From assembly GCF_900142225.1 (NCBI RefSeq), contig NZ_FRAD01000014.1, forward strand, positions 31,566 through 95,565: 64,000 nt of DNA, written 5' to 3'. A model generated the notes under the pieces. That model worked only from the letters and a program-made list of their open reading frames with translations, was not told the origin of the DNA and did no database searches. Position numbers and translations under genes: made by a program. Below are positions 51,802 to 61,385 of the stretch, piece after piece (positions within the stretch are counted from its first letter, which is position 1; every line of letters begins with the position of its first letter). The DNA comes from Hathewaya proteolytica DSM 3090. Lineage in GTDB: Bacteria > Bacillota > Clostridia > Clostridiales > Clostridiaceae.

Positions 51802-52644
51802 TTATAGTTCTGCAGAGGCATGTCTTGCAACGTGGCAGTTAATATTTACTGCTACTGGAAGACCTGCTATATGAGTTGGGTAATGCTCAATATGAACAGC
51901 TAAAGCTGTAGTCTTTCCGCCAAATCCCTGAGGCCCAATACCTAGAGCATTTACTTTTTCAAGCATTTCTGCTTCAAGGTCAGCATAGAAAGGATCTGGA
52001 TTCTTTTCTTCAAAATTTCTTAAAAGTGCTTTTTTTGCAAGATTTGCTGCTCTATCAAAAGTACCGCCAAGACCAACACCTACAACTATTGGTGGACATG
52101 GGTTAGGACCTGCATCCTTTACAACCTTTAATATAAATTCTTTAACACCATCTAAACCATCAGCTGGTTTAAGCATCTTTAATTGGCTCATGTTTTCTGA
52201 ACCAAATCCCTTTGGAGCTACGGTAATTTTAAACTTGTCTCCAGGAACAATGTTGTAGTATATTACTGCTGGAGTATTATTTTTTGTGTTTACCCTTTGA
52301 ATAGGATCATTTACAACAGATTTTCTCAAATATCCATCTGTATATCCCTGTGCCACACCTTCATTAATAGCATCTTCAATACTGCCACCAACAACGTGTA
52401 CATCCTGACCCATATCTATGAAAACACATGCCATACCAGTATCTTGGCATATAGGTCTATCCTCATCCTTTGCGATGTTGTAGTTTATTATTATTTTATC
52501 TAAAATACCCTTTGCTGTATCCCATTTTTCATTATCTCTATATGTTTCAATTTTGTTTTTTACATCATCAGTTAAATAATAATTTGCATCTATACATAGC
52601 TTACGTACTGTTTTTGTTATTTCAGCTGCATTTATCTCTCTCAT
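51802..52644 (-). CDS. Mesaconase (fumarase class-I type hydro-lyase) alpha subunit
   Basis: 280-aa Fe-S subunit. The cluster-binding cysteines are in DRPICQDTGMACVFIDMG, GPNPCPPIVVGVGLGGTFD and NINCHVARHASAEL (C-terminal). NKNDTPAV-type TKNNTPAVIYYNIV and GPQGFGGKTTALAVHIE complete the pattern. It acts with the beta subunit at step three of the pathway. The ATG follows AGGAGG. A perfect hairpin with T5 (52715-52743) separates it from the methylaspartate lyase gene, so expression may fall at this point. Confidence 0.92.
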   Translation of the reverse strand: MREINAAEITKTVRKLCIDANYYLTDDVKNKIETYRDNEKWDTAKGILDKIIINYNIAKDEDRPICQDTGMACVFIDMGQDVHVVGGSIEDAINEGVAQGYTDGYLRKSVVNDPIQRVNTKNNTPAVIYYNIVPGDKFKITVAPKGFGSENMSQLKMLKPADGLDGVKEFILKVVKDAGPNPCPPIVVGVGLGGTFDRAANLAKKALLRNFEEKNPDPFYADLEAEMLEKVNALGIGPQGFGGKTTALAVHIEHYPTHIAGLPVAVNINCHVARHASAEL

Positions 52645-52714
52645 GAGAAGATCCTCCTATAAAATCTATCTATATTTTACTTAAAATTAAGTCCATTTTA
52701 GCATTTACGTTGTA

Positions 52715-52743
52715 AAAAGGCAGTTTAGGATAAACTGCCTTTT
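52715..52743 (-). terminator. Intra-operonic terminator or attenuator
   Basis: Perfect 13-bp stem AAAAGGCAGTTTA/TAAACTGCCTTTT with a 3-nt loop and T5, between the methylaspartate lyase and mesaconase alpha genes. Confidence 0.85.
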
Positions 52744-52768
52744 AATTTAACTAAAAAGTTATGTCTTA

Positions 52769-54010
52769 TTATTTTCTTCTGTTTGCCAATGCTACTACTC
52801 TGTTCATTTCGTTGTTAACGATCATGAATCCTTCGTCAACACCCATACCTGGTTTAGCTAAACACTGAGTAGCTCCACAAGCCATAGCTATATTAGTTGT
52901 TACTTCAGCAGATCTGTTAGTTTCGTTACAAGTACCACCACAGTAAGAACCTACACCCTTTTCATTACAGTAAAGAATAGCTTTTGCTATGTTGTTTACT
53001 CCACCTAAGTCTGGAGTCTTTATCTGTAACATATGTCCTGCTTTATTGTCAGCGAAGAATTTAACATCATCAAAAGTGTTACACCATTCGTCAGCAACTA
53101 ATTCAACATTAAGACCTCTTCTGTCAACTTCAGCTGTTAAATCTCTTAAAGCTTCCATCTGTTTCTGTCTATCTTCAACGTCCATTGGTCCTTCTATTCT
53201 CAATGCAAATGGCTCAGCTGCCTTTGCAAGAGTTTCAAGGTAATCAGCCATTTTCTTTGTATCACAGTCAAATGCAGCACCAATTGTTCCATAAACATCT
53301 ATGTGGAATACTGGTTTGTAAGAATCGCACTGTCTTAATTCAATAACTCTGTTTCTTAACCATTTAACGTACTCTAATAATTTAGAACCATCGTTACCTA
53401 ATTTTTCTTCAACATTGTTGATTAATGCATGAGGCATAACGTCAGCGCCTTTGATTATCATCTTATCAGCGTTTTCGTATCTGTTGTCTCCTGATTGAGT
53501 GAATATTGCTATTCTCTGAATGTCAACACCAGTTTTGTATTCGTCTCTTATAACTTCAGCCATTGTTACTTTCTTTGATTTTGCAACTGCATCAAGTATA
53601 GCCTGAGTTATACCGTATCTTATAGCTGTGTGTAATCTCTTACCATTTATCTGCATAGTATCGAATTCTTCAGCTAATTCTACGAAGCTTGTTAACTCTC
53701 TTCCAATTAACTTTGGAGCTATTTCATTTTCTATTACTGGAATGAAGTCTTTAGCTAGGAATAATGGATCTCTTCCGCCTGCTCCAGAATACTGAACAGC
53801 TGCACAATCACCTAATGCTACCTGTCCGTCCTCTAATATTAGCATAACAGAGATTGACTCACCTGACTGTCTTATGCTTGTGAATCCTTCAGTTACAGCT
53901 TCACCAACATATGTGAATCCGTTATGACCTGCTCCTTTTTTTATAGCTCTCTGGTCGTCAAAATAGAAACCAGTTCTACCTGCTGAACATACAACGTCTA
54001 CAATTTTCAT
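52769..54010 (-). CDS. mal: Methylaspartate ammonia-lyase
   Basis: 413 aa from ATG 54010, the same length as the Clostridium tetanomorphum enzyme I remember; the longer frame from 54025 is rejected because GGGGGA lies just before 54010. Removes ammonia from L-threo-3-methylaspartate to give mesaconate. Enolase superfamily: GFYFDDQRAIKKGAGHNGFT, the active-site His in DVMPHALINNVEEK, the metal ligands in FHIDVYG, LRIEGPMD and ELVADEWCN, and the catalytic Lys in MLQIKTPDLGG. It follows glmE and is the second enzyme of the pathway. Confidence 0.96.
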   Translation of the reverse strand: MKIVDVVCSAGRTGFYFDDQRAIKKGAGHNGFTYVGEAVTEGFTSIRQSGESISVMLILEDGQVALGDCAAVQYSGAGGRDPLFLAKDFIPVIENEIAPKLIGRELTSFVELAEEFDTMQINGKRLHTAIRYGITQAILDAVAKSKKVTMAEVIRDEYKTGVDIQRIAIFTQSGDNRYENADKMIIKGADVMPHALINNVEEKLGNDGSKLLEYVKWLRNRVIELRQCDSYKPVFHIDVYGTIGAAFDCDTKKMADYLETLAKAAEPFALRIEGPMDVEDRQKQMEALRDLTAEVDRRGLNVELVADEWCNTFDDVKFFADNKAGHMLQIKTPDLGGVNNIAKAILYCNEKGVGSYCGGTCNETNRSAEVTTNIAMACGATQCLAKPGMGVDEGFMIVNNEMNRVVALANRRK

Positions 54011-54071
54011 TTTAAAATCCCCCATCCTTATTAGGTTATTTAGGCTATTTTAGTCTATGATTTTTTATATT

Positions 54072-54098
54072 ATCCTCTGCAAAGATTTTGCAGAGGAT
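54072..54098 (-). repeat. Perfect 12-bp hairpin between glmE and mal
   Basis: ATCCTCTGCAAA/TTTGCAGAGGAT with a 3-nt loop and no T-run, so probably an RNA processing or stabilising hairpin, not a terminator. Confidence 0.6.
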
Positions 54099-54150
54099 TA
54101 TTACAAATTTAGGTTACCGCAAAACTTTAAATATTATACAACACTTACAA

Positions 54151-55611
54151 TTACTTTTTCTCTGGTCTTCCAACAAGGTTACCTTTTCCAACTGCAAATA
54201 TATCATCAATTGTCATCTGGAAACAAATTGGTCTTCCTTCAAATTTAGCTCTTTCTTCAAGCTTACCTTGGTTGTAGTCGATTAATTCCTTAGTGAAAGG
54301 AACGTTTCCTGTCTTGAAGTATCTTACAGCACCATTGTTATCTCTTGCTGGCATCATCTTACCTGCATTCCATTTGCTTGGTGCGAATGGTATATCAAGA
54401 ACGCCTGCTTCAAATGCCTTAAGAACACCCTTAGCTAAGTCTCCATTTCCTAATCTAAATGTCTCGTCAACTATGCACTTAGTCTCAGCTTTGATTATAG
54501 CAATTTCATCTGCTAATTCTTTTGACATTGGCATTCTCTGACCTTTTAAAAGGTTTAATGTCATCTTTGTAGCCTTTATACCTGAAGCATTAGCTTCTTT
54601 AGTTGGGATACCAAATGCTTCATGAGGAGTCTTAACGATAACCTTTGTAGCTCCTGCTAAAGCTGCTGCTGCAGAACCAGTTGAAATTACACCGAAAGCC
54701 TTAGCTTCATCCTGTGGGAATCCACCCATCCACTGATGGAATACTGTAGTTAAGCATATTCCGCTGTATCCATACTGTTTCATGTACTCTTCACACTGTT
54801 CTTCAAGAGCTCTTATAGCTGCAACGTCCTGTATTATGTTACCACACTGACCGTAACCAACTGTTATGTTCTTAACTCCCTGTTCTGCTGCAAGTAAACC
54901 TTCTATAATGGCAACTGCATTAGAAGTTGATGGAGGTACAAGTGTTCCTGTTAAAGGTCCAAATGGTTCTCTGTTAATTGGAACTCCAGCTTCTTCATAT
55001 ATACCAACTAATCTATCGCAGTACTGCCAATCCTTTATACATTTATCTAATGGAGCTGATTTTGCATATGGAATGTTGTAGGAGATACCGCCACCTTCAT
55101 TCGATGTCCATCCTGAAGCATGGATAATCTCTGATAATAATCTAGCATCTGGAGTACCGTGTCTAGCCTCTAATGGAAGATTAACTGATTCATAAACTTT
55201 TTTACAGCCAGTAACACCGTGGTTAACTCCTGGGAAACCATTAAGTAATGATCTTCCTGCTTTTATACTTTCATCTATACCAACCTGACATTCATCGTAT
55301 CTGTTAAGTCTTGTATAACTATCTATTGTACTTGGAAGTAAATCTGCTCCACCTTCATCTTGAAGATGCTGTAGTAATTCTATGTGTTTATCTACTAAAG
55401 CAACACCTGCTCTTGGCTGAGCTAATGTTATTCCTTCTTCTTTAGCTTTTGCAAGCTTTAAAGCGAAATTTTTATGTTCAGGCACTGATTTACAAAATTC
55501 AATACCATCCTCTATATTTTTAACTTCTTCACCAGTTTTCCATTGTCCAAGGACTTCTTCTCTTATTGCGTAAAACTCGTCGTTTGTAAACTTTTTGTTT
55601 TTAACTTCCAC
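54151..55611 (-). CDS. glmE: Glutamate mutase epsilon subunit
   Basis: 486-aa barrel subunit that binds L-glutamate and, with GlmS and adenosylcobalamin, rearranges it to 3-methylaspartate. LAQPRAGVALVDKHIELLQH, PSTIDSYTRLNRYDECQVGI, EARHGTPDARLLSEIIHASG and FHQWMGGFPQDEAKAFGVIS are characteristic (the RHGTPD region lines the substrate pocket). It lies 47 nt after glmL. The usual MutE length is about 480-490 aa, which fits. Confidence 0.96.
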   Translation of the reverse strand: MEVKNKKFTNDEFYAIREEVLGQWKTGEEVKNIEDGIEFCKSVPEHKNFALKLAKAKEEGITLAQPRAGVALVDKHIELLQHLQDEGGADLLPSTIDSYTRLNRYDECQVGIDESIKAGRSLLNGFPGVNHGVTGCKKVYESVNLPLEARHGTPDARLLSEIIHASGWTSNEGGGISYNIPYAKSAPLDKCIKDWQYCDRLVGIYEEAGVPINREPFGPLTGTLVPPSTSNAVAIIEGLLAAEQGVKNITVGYGQCGNIIQDVAAIRALEEQCEEYMKQYGYSGICLTTVFHQWMGGFPQDEAKAFGVISTGSAAAALAGATKVIVKTPHEAFGIPTKEANASGIKATKMTLNLLKGQRMPMSKELADEIAIIKAETKCIVDETFRLGNGDLAKGVLKAFEAGVLDIPFAPSKWNAGKMMPARDNNGAVRYFKTGNVPFTKELIDYNQGKLEERAKFEGRPICFQMTIDDIFAVGKGNLVGRPEKK

Positions 55612-55658
55612 GATTTTCTTCCTCCAATCAATTTGTAATATCTATTATTTACAATTCA

Positions 55659-57065
55659 CTAAACTTCTATTAAATATTTTTTCATCATTCTAACTGCAAG
55701 ATCAGGCAATTCCTGTGCTAAAAGTCCCATGGCAGATAGTATATATGTCTTGTCTAAAAGGAACTTTGGATTTTTAGGTTTCAAATGATTTGCATCCTCC
55801 ATTTTAAAGGTTCCAGCCTTTAAAATTTGTCCTGGATTCTTGCTGTGCACAAGAACACCACCAGTTCCTATCATGTACTTGACTTCCATTAAGTCCTTAC
55901 CATACTGCGTATATACAGGTCCCATTGGTGTATAGAAACACTCTATAGTCCCAACGTGTCTTTCCATAGCAATTTCCGTTGCAACCTTTGCCATGGCTTC
56001 ATCAAAGAAGATTTCATCTTCATTTTGAGGCACCATCTTAATATGTTCATATCTATATTTACAATTTCCTGCTACATCAATTTTTCTATCAGTAAGATCG
56101 CCAAGATATGTTCTAAGCTTTCTTGTTCCAGCTGCCTCAAGCAGTGCTATAGCAGAATATCTCATACCTAAATCGCCTTCAACAGTTCTCTTTGCATAAG
56201 GTTCTTCTAAGCCTCTAACAGTAACTCCACCCTTAGATGGTTCACCAGCAGCCAAAGAGTGAATATCCGTAGTTGCTCCACCTATATCTACAACCATAAG
56301 ATCTCCAATGCCCTCTTCCTCATCAGTGCCTTGACTTAGAGCCTCTGCAGCCTTTAAAACTGCTGCTGGAGTTGGCATAAGAATACCATTTACAAAACTC
56401 TCGGCATTTCCAAGGCCTTTAGCCTGAACAATATTTCCCATGAAGATTTTTCTTATCTCTTCTCTAGCCGGTTCAACATTCAATTCGTTAAGTTCGGGCA
56501 TAACATTTTGGGTTATGCTGTACCTTATTCCAGCCTTATCAAATATGTCAATTATCTCATCATTGGCTGTTTTATTACCTGCTACAACAACTGGCACTGG
56601 AATCTGATGTTTTGCTATCATCTTTGCATTGTGAATTATACATTCCTTATTTCCACCATTTGTACCACCAGCTAAAAGTATCATATCAAGATTTGAATTT
56701 TTGATCTCCTCTGTTTCACCATTGGTAAGCTGAAAATTGTATACATTGAGTATTCTAGCTCCTGCTCCCAAAGCTGCTCTTTTAGCCGCTTCTGCGGTAA
56801 GTTCAGGCACAAGACCAATAGCAACCATTTTTAATCCACCAGCTGCTGAAGAGCACGCTAATTTTTTTACAAAGTTAACGTTTTTGCCCTTAATCTGTTC
56901 TTCAATCTTTGCATATGCCTTGTTAAAACCAATCATTATGTCATCTTCGATGGTTGTTATATCCTTAGCTGTTGCCAATATTTCTTCATTTTCAATATCT
57001 ACAGCTGTAAGCTTTGTATAAGTGCTACCAAAATCTAATAATAGGTAAGCGTCCACTTTATTCAC
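55659..57065 (-). CDS. glmL: Glutamate mutase repair/chaperone protein GlmL (MutL)
   Basis: 468-aa ATPase of the ASKHA (Hsp70/actin) fold that sits between the S and E genes in all known glutamate mutase operons. LLDFGSTYTKLTAVDIE and LMVVDIGGATTDIHSLAAGE are the two phosphate loops; MRYSAIALLEAAG and VPQNEDEIFFDEA follow. It probably reactivates inactivated mutase by exchanging damaged cobalamin. This has no relation to DNA mismatch MutL. Confidence 0.95.
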   Translation of the reverse strand: MNKVDAYLLLDFGSTYTKLTAVDIENEEILATAKDITTIEDDIMIGFNKAYAKIEEQIKGKNVNFVKKLACSSAAGGLKMVAIGLVPELTAEAAKRAALGAGARILNVYNFQLTNGETEEIKNSNLDMILLAGGTNGGNKECIIHNAKMIAKHQIPVPVVVAGNKTANDEIIDIFDKAGIRYSITQNVMPELNELNVEPAREEIRKIFMGNIVQAKGLGNAESFVNGILMPTPAAVLKAAEALSQGTDEEEGIGDLMVVDIGGATTDIHSLAAGEPSKGGVTVRGLEEPYAKRTVEGDLGMRYSAIALLEAAGTRKLRTYLGDLTDRKIDVAGNCKYRYEHIKMVPQNEDEIFFDEAMAKVATEIAMERHVGTIECFYTPMGPVYTQYGKDLMEVKYMIGTGGVLVHSKNPGQILKAGTFKMEDANHLKPKNPKFLLDKTYILSAMGLLAQELPDLAVRMMKKYLIEV

Positions 57066-57125
57066 CTCTAATAACCTTTATACTTATTTATTTTTAGTCC
57101 ATTTTATTTATATTTTACATCCAAA

Positions 57126-57548
57126 CTAAGCAATTCCTAAGTCTTTCTTCATATCTGTTATAGTGATTTCGATTGGAGTACCTGGCCCGTAAACTCTATT
57201 GTATCCCATATCCTCAAATCTTCTTCTTACATCGTCAAAATCCTGTTTACCAACAACTATATTTCCACCAACGTAAAGAAGAATATCCTTTAGACCAGCT
57301 TCTTCGCATTTTTCTCTTAAACCTCTGCAGTCAATTTCTCCTTGTCCGTATAGAGAAGATACAAGAATTAAGTCAGCATTTGTTTCAACTGCTGCGTTGA
57401 TAAAGTCCTCTTGTGGAGATAGAACTCCAATGTTGATTACGTTGAATCCTGCTTCATTTAATGCGTAGTCGATTATCTTGTTTCCCACAGCATGACAATC
57501 GGATCCAATAACGCCCATTACTACAGTTTTGCCATTTTTGTTTTCCAT
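57126..57548 (-). CDS. glmS: Glutamate mutase sigma subunit
   Basis: 140-aa B12-binding Rossmann-like subunit. GVIGSDCHAVGNKIIDYAL has the DxHxxG cobalamin motif (the His replaces the lower axial base); LILVSSLYGQGEIDC and LLYVGGNIVVGKQ complete the cap. First gene of the fermentative operon; AGGAGG-like GGGAGG precedes the ATG. Its coenzyme links the operon to cobalt supply by cbiMQO. Confidence 0.97.
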   Translation of the reverse strand: MENKNGKTVVMGVIGSDCHAVGNKIIDYALNEAGFNVINIGVLSPQEDFINAAVETNADLILVSSLYGQGEIDCRGLREKCEEAGLKDILLYVGGNIVVGKQDFDDVRRRFEDMGYNRVYGPGTPIEITITDMKKDLGIA

Positions 57549-57731
57549 TTGATTTAGCCTCCCAATTAACTAAATAATATAAGTTGTTTTTCATATAACA
57601 AATATATAATTAATTCATATAGAGTAAAAATAGAAGTTATCCATTTTAGCCCACATGATAAATTATTAATTTAATAAGTTTAACTGTCCTTCATACTCCT
57701 AATACTTAATTGTCGGTATAATGTGTATTCT

Positions 57732-58718
57732 CTAAATCATATTTTTCATATTCCGCGGTAGATGCTCCACAAGTTTTGATTTCAATGCCTTTACAGAACC
57801 ATTATCTAACAAATACAAAAACTCAATAATATCTTTATTTTCTACGTTTATGCTCTTTATGTCCTTTAATCTACCTGGTGAAACGATTATAACATCCACA
57901 TATTTAATGAAATTTTTAAGTTCTTCCTTATCATCGGAATTGGTGTAAGCTATATCCACATTGTCTAAACCTGCTTTTTCAAGAGCTTGTCTAATCTTAA
58001 ACATAAATTCTTCCGAAATGCATACACATCCAAATCTCGTTCCATCTTTGTACCTAGCAATCTTTACAATAGTCCCTATATCAGGATTAATAGCCACTCC
58101 GAATATCTGTTTGTTAAGCAAGCTAGTAAGTTCTGTAACTTCATTTACATGATTAAACGTAGTTATAATAACCTCACAACTTTTAACTATATTCTTTGTT
58201 TTTTCACTCATAACTCTCAAATCAGAGATAGTAAGTGGTATGACCTGCATTTTGCTGCTATTGCTCAATGCAGCACTAAACATTTTAGATTGCTCAATAT
58301 TGCACTCCACAAAGACAAAAGACATTTTTTCCATTATCTCGTTTCTTTCCTTTACCGTCTCTGTGACAAGTTCTAAGAACTCCTCAGTGCTCATTCCATT
58401 TTCCATGGCTTCCTCTAAAGCAATGTCCAATACTTTTACGACTTTTTCTTTTAAACTTTTATCCTTCCAAGAGGCCACTTCCTCCATAACAAAGGTGCCT
58501 TTGCCCTGAAAGGACTTTATGATTCCGTCCTTTTCTAAATCATTGTAGGCAGTGCTCACAGTATTTCTGCTCACATTTATGGCACTAGCCAGCTCCCTCT
58601 CTGTAGGCATTTTGCTACCCACTCTAAAGTTGCCAAGCCTTATCTGCTCTATGATCTGCTTCTTAACTTGTAAATATAATGGAATACCATTTTTTTTATT
58701 AATTTTTATATTTACCAT
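57732..58718 (-). CDS. GntR-family regulator (probable control of glutamate mutase operon)
   Basis: 328 aa from ATG 58718, with GAGGTG upstream; the longer frame from 58760 lacks a site. The winged helix IPLYLQVKKQIIEQIRLGNF, PTERELASAINVSRNTVSTA and DLEKDGIIKSFQGKGTFVME is typical. The C-terminal effector domain (residues 100-328) is not a UTRA, FCD or aminotransferase domain; it resembles a two-lobed periplasmic-like fold (VIITTFNHVNEVTELTSLL; VIIVSPGRLKDIKSINV). It lies directly upstream of glmS on the same strand, with its own promoter between. Glutamate or a pathway intermediate could be the effector, inferred only. Confidence 0.88.
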   Translation of the reverse strand: MVNIKINKKNGIPLYLQVKKQIIEQIRLGNFRVGSKMPTERELASAINVSRNTVSTAYNDLEKDGIIKSFQGKGTFVMEEVASWKDKSLKEKVVKVLDIALEEAMENGMSTEEFLELVTETVKERNEIMEKMSFVFVECNIEQSKMFSAALSNSSKMQVIPLTISDLRVMSEKTKNIVKSCEVIITTFNHVNEVTELTSLLNKQIFGVAINPDIGTIVKIARYKDGTRFGCVCISEEFMFKIRQALEKAGLDNVDIAYTNSDDKEELKNFIKYVDVIIVSPGRLKDIKSINVENKDIIEFLYLLDNGSVKALKSKLVEHLPRNMKNMI

Positions 58719-58738
58719 ATAGTCACCTCTAATGGTTG

Positions 58739-58791
58739 GGTTAAAAATCCATTTAACCAAAAATAATCATCATGGATTAATGGACTAATCC
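58739..58791 (-). promoter_or_regulatory. Two inverted repeats upstream of the GntR gene
   Basis: GGTTAAA-6 nt-TTTAACC (58739-58758) and GGATTA-6 nt-TAATCC (58774-58791) are perfect repeats in the leader and promoter area; likely sites for autoregulation. Confidence 0.55.
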
Positions 58792-58889
58792 AATTCCACT
58801 TCTATAATACCATACTGACAAAATCATATCAATAAAATTACTAAAAAAATATTTTAGTTTACAGTTTTTTTTGTAAATAAAAAAGAATC

Positions 58890-58908
58890 CTTACAAAAAA
58901 ATTGTAAG
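58890..58908 (-). terminator. Probable terminator of cwlD
   Basis: CTTACAA/TTGTAAG hairpin; the minus strand then continues GGATTCTTTTTT. Confidence 0.6.
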
Positions 58909-58937
58909 AATCCTCTTTTCAACAGCTATGTAGCCAT

Positions 58938-59654
58938 CTATAATTTAACTCTACTTTGTTTATTGTAATATTCTCCAATGGATTTGGCCAAAGATTGAGC
59001 TATTTTTTTCTGATACTCCTCGGTTTTCAGTAATTCTTCTTCTTGAGGGTTGGACAAAAAACCGCATTCCACTATAACCGCTGGCATGGTATCATTGATG
59101 CGGAGAATTTTATATTGGCCTGCTGCGGCTTTAATCTGCCTTTTATTTTCTGGATCCAAATCATTTCTAAGTCCTGTTTGTAACGATTGTGCAAGTTCTT
59201 TGCTCTCCTCATGATCGGAGTACCACACCTGAGCCCCTTTATACTTAGATTCCGGAAATTTATTTAAGTGAATACTTATGAACATGTTACACCCTGTGTC
59301 CTTCTTTAATGCACATCTTCTGTTTAAATCTTCATTTTTCTTTTGTCTTATGGTGCCATCACTATAAAGTCCAATATCTGACTCCCTAGTCATCATAACT
59401 TTATACCCTGTTTTTTCTAGTTCTTCTCTTAAAAACTGGCTTATACTAAGATTGATATGTTTCTCCATGGTACCAGTGGGAGACGTTGCTCCTCCATCCA
59501 TGCCCCCATGCCCTGCATCGATTAAGATTATCTTATTCTCAGGGAGATTAGAAGATGCAGCTTCACTGGCTCTGTGATTAAAAGATATTATACACAAAAA
59601 AGAAATAAGGATTAACACACTGCTGAGAATTATAGTATATACAGGTTTCTTCAT
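58938..59654 (-). CDS. cwlD: N-acetylmuramoyl-L-alanine amidase CwlD
   Basis: 238-aa secreted amidase that helps make muramic delta-lactam in the spore cortex. The hydrophobic signal segment at residues 5-25 is followed by LIDAGHGGMDGG (zinc His), HLNKFPESKYKGAQVWYSD (second zinc His) and PAVIVECGFLSNPQEEELL (catalytic Glu). The size and short sequence with no repeats fit CwlD rather than AmiC types. It is evidence for sporulation. The ATG is at 59654. Confidence 0.93.
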   Translation of the reverse strand: MKKPVYTIILSSVLILISFLCIISFNHRASEAASSNLPENKIILIDAGHGGMDGGATSPTGTMEKHINLSISQFLREELEKTGYKVMMTRESDIGLYSDGTIRQKKNEDLNRRCALKKDTGCNMFISIHLNKFPESKYKGAQVWYSDHEESKELAQSLQTGLRNDLDPENKRQIKAAAGQYKILRINDTMPAVIVECGFLSNPQEEELLKTEEYQKKIAQSLAKSIGEYYNKQSRVKL

Positions 59655-59732
59655 AAAACCACTCCTACAAATTATTCTTAGTATAGTGTATTAACCCTTA
59701 GGGCATATTATTCTATTACCTTTGATTTAACT

Positions 59733-61385
59733 TTAATCTTCCTGCAATTTAAAGGTATGTCTTATAAACTTCTGTTGAACTACCCCTGCGATATTGTTGG
59801 AATGATCCCCGATTCTCTCTAAGTTTGAAATAAGATCTAGGAACATAGTTCCAATGCCAGCACTACATGAACCCTCATTAAGTCTTTTTACATGGGCTTC
59901 TCTTAAACTTTTTTCTAAGGAATCAATTTTATCTTCACACTGTCTGACAAATGCAACTTTGTCCTCTGATTGAGTCCAGAAAGCCTCAATACTTCCCTTT
60001 ACACAGGATATAACTATAGAAAAGAAGTTTTCCAACTCTTCAGTAGCTACATTAGATAATTTGAATTTTTTTACAATCTTTTCACTGGCGTATTCTGCTA
60101 TATTAGTAGCGTGATCACCTATACGCTCTATATCATTTACCATATGGAACATAGACATGACAATTTCTTTATCGTTACTAGACAAATGTATTTTTGACAA
60201 TTTTACAAGGAATACTGTTATATCGTCTTCAAGCATATTTATCTCTTTTTCGTAAAGATAAACTTTTTTTACTAATCTCTCATCGTCATTCAAAAAGGCA
60301 CTCATGGCTCTTTCTAAATTAGCTTCCGCTTTTTCAGCCATAGCCTTAATCTCTTTTACTGTCTGTCCTACAGCTATAACAGGTGTCTCTAGTAGTCTGT
60401 CATCAATAAACTGTGTTCCAAACTTTTCAATCTCATCTTCACCTTTGACGATTTTATTTGCAAGTTTTACCAGATATTTTATAAATGGAAGAAGTATTAT
60501 AGTGTTAGTTACGTTAAATATTATATGTGAAAATGCTATCTGAGCTTTTACAGATGCCACAGACACATAAGGTGCCTCTGATACAAGCCATACCAATGGT
60601 CTAAATAAAGGTATAAATATTAACGTTCCGATCACATTGAACATTAAATGTATGATAGCTGCTTTTCTTGCTGTTTTAGATGTTCCAACACTGGCCAATA
60701 GAGCAGTTACACAGGTTCCAATGTTACATCCAAATAAAATTGGAACTACAGTGCTTATGTTAAGAACTCCTGTGCCTGCAAGGGATATCAAAATACCAGT
60801 GGTTGCTGAAGAGCTTTGAACTATAGCTGTTATAAGTAATCCAACTGCTATTCCAAGTGGTATATTCCCGTCCATCTTTGACAACATATCAATAAAAATC
60901 TGTGATTTACTTAAAGGCTCCATAGCTATCTTCATAAGATCCATACCGAAGAATAGAAGACCAAAACCAAGAACAATGCTTCCTATATCATTGCTCTTCT
61001 TGCCGTGAACAAAAAGCACCATTACAGCTCCCACACCAATAAATAGTGGAACTAAAGTACCAATATCCAACGTTACAAGCAGTGCTGTTACCGTGGTTCC
61101 AATATTGGCTCCCATGATAACAGAGGTGGCCTGATATAAATTCATAAGCTGCGCGTTAACAAATCCAACTACCATAACCGTGGTAGCACTGCTACTCTGA
61201 ATTACAGCGGTTACGATGGCTCCAGTAAGTACTCCTTTAATAGGGTTAGATGTTATTTTCTCAAATATTGATTTTAACTTTTCTCCAGCAGTATTTTCAA
61301 GACCGTCTCCCATAAGCTTCATAGCATATAGGAAAAGTCCCACACCACCAAACAACTTAAGTACCATGATTATACCTTGACTCAT
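59733..61385 (-). CDS. Na/Pi cotransporter family protein with C-terminal PhoU domain
   Basis: 550 aa from ATG 61385, with GGAGG upstream; the frame from 61403 is longer than needed. Two inverted transport repeats, each with the QSSSATT motif (VIQSSSATTVMVVGFVNAQL; IVQSSSATTGILISLAGTGV), form the NptA/YjbB-like membrane part. From about residue 340 come two PhoU-like four-helix repeats (MVNDIERIGDHATNIAEYA; LISNLERIGDHSNNIAGVV). Moves phosphate with sodium, either in or out. It is a second phosphate system besides pst. Confidence 0.93.
   Translation of the reverse strand: MSQGIIMVLKLFGGVGLFLYAMKLMGDGLENTAGEKLKSIFEKITSNPIKGVLTGAIVTAVIQSSSATTVMVVGFVNAQLMNLYQATSVIMGANIGTTVTALLVTLDIGTLVPLFIGVGAVMVLFVHGKKSNDIGSIVLGFGLLFFGMDLMKIAMEPLSKSQIFIDMLSKMDGNIPLGIAVGLLITAIVQSSSATTGILISLAGTGVLNISTVVPILFGCNIGTCVTALLASVGTSKTARKAAIIHLMFNVIGTLIFIPLFRPLVWLVSEAPYVSVASVKAQIAFSHIIFNVTNTIILLPFIKYLVKLANKIVKGEDEIEKFGTQFIDDRLLETPVIAVGQTVKEIKAMAEKAEANLERAMSAFLNDDERLVKKVYLYEKEINMLEDDITVFLVKLSKIHLSSNDKEIVMSMFHMVNDIERIGDHATNIAEYASEKIVKKFKLSNVATEELENFFSIVISCVKGSIEAFWTQSEDKVAFVRQCEDKIDSLEKSLREAHVKRLNEGSCSAGIGTMFLDLISNLERIGDHSNNIAGVVQQKFIRHTFKLQED

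Noticed and set aside
55659..57065. DNA mismatch repair MutL
   Set aside because: The protein is the ASKHA ATPase GlmL of glutamate mutase; it has no GHKL ATPase motifs.
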